Assembly (NCBI GenBank): GCA_029204225.1 | Contig: CM055099.1 | Span: 55,676,386-55,740,385, forward strand | Length of the DNA stretch: 64,000 nt | Source: Diphasiastrum complanatum | Taxonomy: Eukaryota; Streptophyta; Lycopodiopsida; Lycopodiales; Lycopodiaceae | Reading direction: 5' to 3' | The notes under the pieces: model-generated | What the model was told of the DNA's origin: nothing | What the model saw: the letters and a program-made list of their open reading frames with translations, nothing else | Database searches by the model: none | Part shown: in pieces, positions 60,526 to 64,000 of the stretch | Position numbering within the stretch: the first letter of the stretch is position 1 | How the letters are laid out: every line of letters begins with the position of its first letter | Program-made: the position numbers and the translations under genes

Positions 60526-60790
60526 ATTTCATATTAGATGAGTAGAACAAAGTAGCTTATGAGACAACTAGAAATGGAATAATCTGACATGCAAAAAATT
60601 GGATTAATTTTTACCTGATGTCATAGACATGAGCAGCCATTCTGACCCAAACCACGTAACACTGGCATCAGTTGCGTAGCGTACGCTATTGGTTGTGGAT
60701 GATATTGAGGTTGATTGGGGTCGTATCCAGGCTATGCCATCTCATAGGAGTAGATCGCCTCTGCTTGATAAACATTGACATTGGGATCCT
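60526..60790. other. Junction between the MULE-like relic and gypsy gag
   Basis: A probable acceptor (gttatgcag on the minus strand, near 60518) would start the last visible transposase exon. The rest shows no recognisable coding. Confidence 0.4.
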
Positions 60791-61809
60791 CTATTTAGTA
60801 GATAGCAAGATCAACAACCATGTGAGATTGTAGATGAGGGCGCATGCTGATTGACTACAAATGGTTGTCTAGGTTGATAAGGAACTAGGCCTGTTGGCCT
60901 TGGTTGGTATTGTCCTGGCCTCGGCGCGGATGGATTTGGATTGTAATCTGGTGCGTAATTTTGAGGTCCAGGTGGCCTATAGGGGCGATACATAGGTCAT
61001 GCCGCTTGTGGAAAATATGTTCTTACATGTAGGCACTCATTTGCGGTGTGGTTTTGAGAACAAATAGGACACCACATGTTCTCACGGATTGGAAAGGGTT
61101 TTTCAGCAACATCCTTCAATACCTTTTGGAAGTCTGAGGTTGGCTTCTCCACCTGAGCTTGTTGTGCTTTTTGCCACAAGGTGTTGAATGATATCGACCT
61201 CGCTAGATGAGAATGATCCTTCCCATGTGGGAAGTCTCATGCTTAACTAGCCCCTTTTCCCTCCTGTCATGATAGTCATAATCCTCATCAGACCCTTCAT
61301 CTTTTTCACAGATGGCGGCATCCATGGCATCTTTCAATCGCTCGTACGAGTCTGCGGGTTTCAATTCTCTCCTAATGGCCCACTAAAAAAAGTTTAATGG
61401 CCATTTTTTCAGTTACATTATCATCGACACACTCTACTTTAAGACGCTTGAAGTGTTTGATGTAGGTGCGTACAGACTCTTTACTTCGCATCTTGATATG
61501 CATCAACGGGATGAAAGGACTCTAAGTCAATTTGGAGGGTTTGAACTTTTTGATGAGTGCTGCGGTGATGGTCTCCCAAGATGTGTTGTCCGAGCCTTCA
61601 AAGTTCAAAAACCACTCTTTCGCGTCACCTTGTAGAACCCTAGGGAATAACTGTACTTTTTCTGTGTCAAATTCGTCCTTATAAAATTTACAAGCATTGT
61701 TGAAATCTTGGAGAAATCGTGTTCGATCTGATTCTCCATCATACTTAGGTGCATCAATACTTGGAAGTCGTTTCTCCAACTTGGGCAATGGATTGGATGT
61801 CCCTGCCAT
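60790..61809 (-). pseudogene. Ty3/gypsy gag, frameshifted
   Basis: Starts MAGTSNPLPKLEKRLPSIDA at 61809. The capsid block is RTRFLQDFNNACKFYKDEF, VLQGDAKEWFLNFEG and ITAALIKKFKP, the usual gypsy gag pattern. Frame changes follow near 61525 and 61380. The zinc knuckle CPICSQNHTANECLH lies near 61040-61080 and a Pro/Gln-rich end near 60811-60990. No protease, RT or integrase follows on this strand, so the element is truncated by the transposase relic. Confidence 0.8.
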
Positions 61810-62227
61810 GTTGATTTGAATGGATTATCACAAGACCAGGCAAATGGTTTGGATGGATGGATGAGGGTAAAGGTCTCTCCCTAGTCTATGGCTTCTATGT
61901 ATGTCATGTCTAAGGCCAGGACCCTACTAGATATGCCTATGGCTTATTCCAACTACACTTGGCAAAATTATTTTGCCGATGGTTGATGAGTAGGTACTTA
62001 CAAAATGGATTTGTTACAAGCCAAAGTGATGTGATAATAAGTTAGATCGATTGTGTGGGATACATACCAAATAATGGTTCAGTGGATGACGCTAGGTTTC
62101 CGATTGTTATCTCCTTGAGTGGAATGAAGGTGTGACAAAAAGGCTCTCGTACAAAGGCTTGCAGCTTGAGCGAAATATCAGAGTGGGGAATTTTGATAGG
62201 ATAGCAATTTGTGTGACTTTTGCAAAT

Positions 62228-62240
62228 ATGGCTCTGATAG
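62228..62240 (-). other. Possible primer-binding site of the minus-strand gypsy element
   Basis: On the minus strand the sequence reads tatcagagcc, matching the initiator-Met binding site core, about 420 bp before the gag ATG. The LTR would then begin at higher coordinates, from about 62245. Confidence 0.5.
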
Positions 62241-62244
62241 AGTA

Positions 62245-63870
62245 TTCGCACAACTAGTAAAGTATTTGTTGGGTGTTAGATAACTTGGGGCTCGTGTTTT
62301 GCGAGTACATACCTTAGCAGGAATTGGCTGAAAAAGTTATTTTTCATCGATAACTCACCTAGGGTTGCCTTGTAGCAATTCGCACAATAGATAGTAGATG
62401 CAACTTGGCAAGAAACACGTAATGTTTTGTCTGTGCGAATTATGTTAGTGCTCAGGGACACATTTTGAGAGATACTTATAAACCTCGAGTGAGAGGTGAT
62501 TTTACAGTGAAAGCTCAGAAATTCCTCTCAGCCAGACGCATAAGGCCTTCTGATGCAGGGGTCATGGGAATGAAGGAACTCGCACCTTACGGATGACAAA
62601 AAACAAGTCAAAATGACACGCGCAGGGTTGAAGGATTTCCAAAACAACTAGAAATGACTCGCACAAGTAAACGATGCAAAAAATCAAAACGAATCGCACA
62701 AACCCGAATAATTCAAAAAACAAGTCAGAATGGCTCGCACCGATCCGAAGAATGCAAAAAATAGCTTGAAATGACTCGCATAGTGGGTTGAAAAGTGAGG
62801 AACTCCCTCACAAATTGGAATAAGACAAAAAAATAGTTTGAAATGACTCGCATAGTTGAAACCGTGGAACTAGAAGATCAGAAGCAGACCTTGGTGAAGA
62901 TCAGAAGCTGTGAGAAATTGATGACTGCTCGCATAACCCACTCGCACATATCTGAAAAATGTCTGAAAACATTGTTGATGAAAAACAGATCGGTGCAGGT
63001 TGAAAAACGGCTATGATGATAGTTGAAAAACGATGGAGATGACAACAGAAAAAATGATGGAAATGACAGCTGAAAAATGATGGCTATGATGGTAGCTGAA
63101 AAACGACTCACCAACTGAAAAACAGCTAAAATACCTCTGACAAACAAACCTCTAAAAATGTCTGAAAATGTCTGAAAAATGGCTAAATACTTATGAAAAA
63201 CACCTCTCTGAAAAACGTGGGAATATCTCCCTAAAAAACCTCTAAAAACATCTGAAAAATGGCTGAAATACTTATGAAAAACACGTCTCAGAAAAACATG
63301 AGAACAACAATGCCTTCAAAGTGGGTAAAAGGAGATGTGGAAAATGCCCTGCATCGCACCTAGTTCATACCTCCATCGCTCTTGCTGTACCCGAGATTTG
63401 TCAATTCAGAAAGTGTAGTTCAAGGAGGAAATCCGTGCATCACAAGGCAGTGGAACTCCAGCACTGGATATGCTTTGCAAGAAGGGCCATGGAAAATCTG
63501 TGTGCAAGAAGGCCCATGTGTAAGAAGAATCGTGGACAACAAGATTGAGACTCTAAACCCTAAAAACCTAGCAAAGATGCTAAAAACAAGAAGAATGTTA
63601 AAAACAAGCAAGAAGAACAAGCATGAAGGATGCTAAAAGCAAGCAAGCAAGAAATAAACAAGTATTGACACTACAAATGGAAAAAAAGAGGAAGCATCAG
63701 GTAGAGAAAGCGAGAAAAAGAGTGGCAACTTGAAAACAATCTTGAAACAATAAAACAAAAGCTTAAAACTTGCAAATCAATAGCAAATAGCTTTAGGTGA
63801 GCAAAACTCTGCCTCCCAATGTGGCCTGCCAGCATGCCCTCTTCTCCTCTTCCACGTGGCCCTGGCCCTG
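62245..63870 (-). repeat. Probable gypsy LTR with internal short repeats
   Basis: Non-coding stretch upstream of the gypsy gag on the minus strand. It holds about six units of a gaaatgactcgca motif spaced 45-65 bp (62590-62860) and then many ctgaaaaacggct-type units (62990-63300). A second LTR is not in the window, so the borders are unproven. Confidence 0.5.

Positions 63871-63874
<4 letters not shown>

Positions 63875-63923
<49 letters not shown>
63875..63923. repeat. (CT)n microsatellite
   Basis: About 24 CT units near the right edge of the window. Confidence 0.95.
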
Positions 63924-63925
<2 letters not shown>

Positions 63926-64000
63926 CCTTAGTTTCTAAAGCTGCAATGCAAGATCAAATAGTGTACAATACAATGCTAAGTATTTGTGCATTGCAAAGAT

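Overview
The window is nuclear DNA of a vascular land plant. It has spliced genes with GT-AG introns, a plant promoter with G-boxes and a TATA box, a plant-type splicing factor 1 that carries an RRM, a two-domain WRKY gene, a cytosolic glycerol-3-phosphate dehydrogenase and dense LTR-retrotransposon debris. Large intergenic distances, about ten (GA)n/(CT)n tracts and two unusual transposase families suggest a large-genome, non-model plant. A fern or gymnosperm seems more likely to me than a core angiosperm, but this is inference from memory and the sequence alone does not settle it.

Layout. 0-3.4 kb is a scrambled Ty3/gypsy element with three LTR copies, inverted integrase pieces and a ~905-bp tandem duplication. 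5.1-6.5 kb is a host gene with a good promoter, encoding a basic protein of 253 residues with three ~52-residue repeats and no function I recognise. 10.8-14.7 kb holds the 3' part of a divergent group I WRKY gene, with three exons resolved and a 3-kb intron that contains gypsy debris and a long (GA)n tract. 17.1-23.8 kb is a broken DDE-like transposase gene whose first intron is a tandem array of ~0.75-kb GTAC-rich units; each of three intronic units, plus two further copies, carries the same 38-codon exon-like block. 24.2-31.7 kb is a pile of Ty1/copia fragments on both strands. 37.3-40.3 kb (minus) is an intronless, apparently intact SF1/BBP gene. 43.1-47.9 kb is copia debris, with an intervening zone of repeated dyad-symmetric motifs at 44.7-45.8 kb. 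49.0-52.2 kb (minus) is a complete five-exon glycerol-3-phosphate dehydrogenase gene of 465 codons, with a minisatellite in intron 1. 54.2-54.4 kb has four spaced near-palindromes. 55.8-59.5 kb is an internally deleted copia element with both LTRs; 59.5-60.5 kb (minus) is a MULE-like transposase relic; 60.8-62.2 kb and beyond (minus) is the gag and leader of a gypsy element.

Only SF1, the dehydrogenase, the 5.7-kb repeat-protein gene and possibly the WRKY gene look functional. They show no sign of acting together: SF1 serves pre-mRNA branch-point recognition, the dehydrogenase serves glycerol-3-phosphate and NADH balance, and the WRKY gene would be a DNA-binding regulator. The rest is a record of insertion, inversion, deletion and local tandem duplication. 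The most unusual object is the transposase-like gene with its exon-bearing intronic array; the repeated dyads at 54.3 kb and 44.7-45.8 kb are the best unexplained small-scale signals. All splice sites were read by eye and no homology search was possible.
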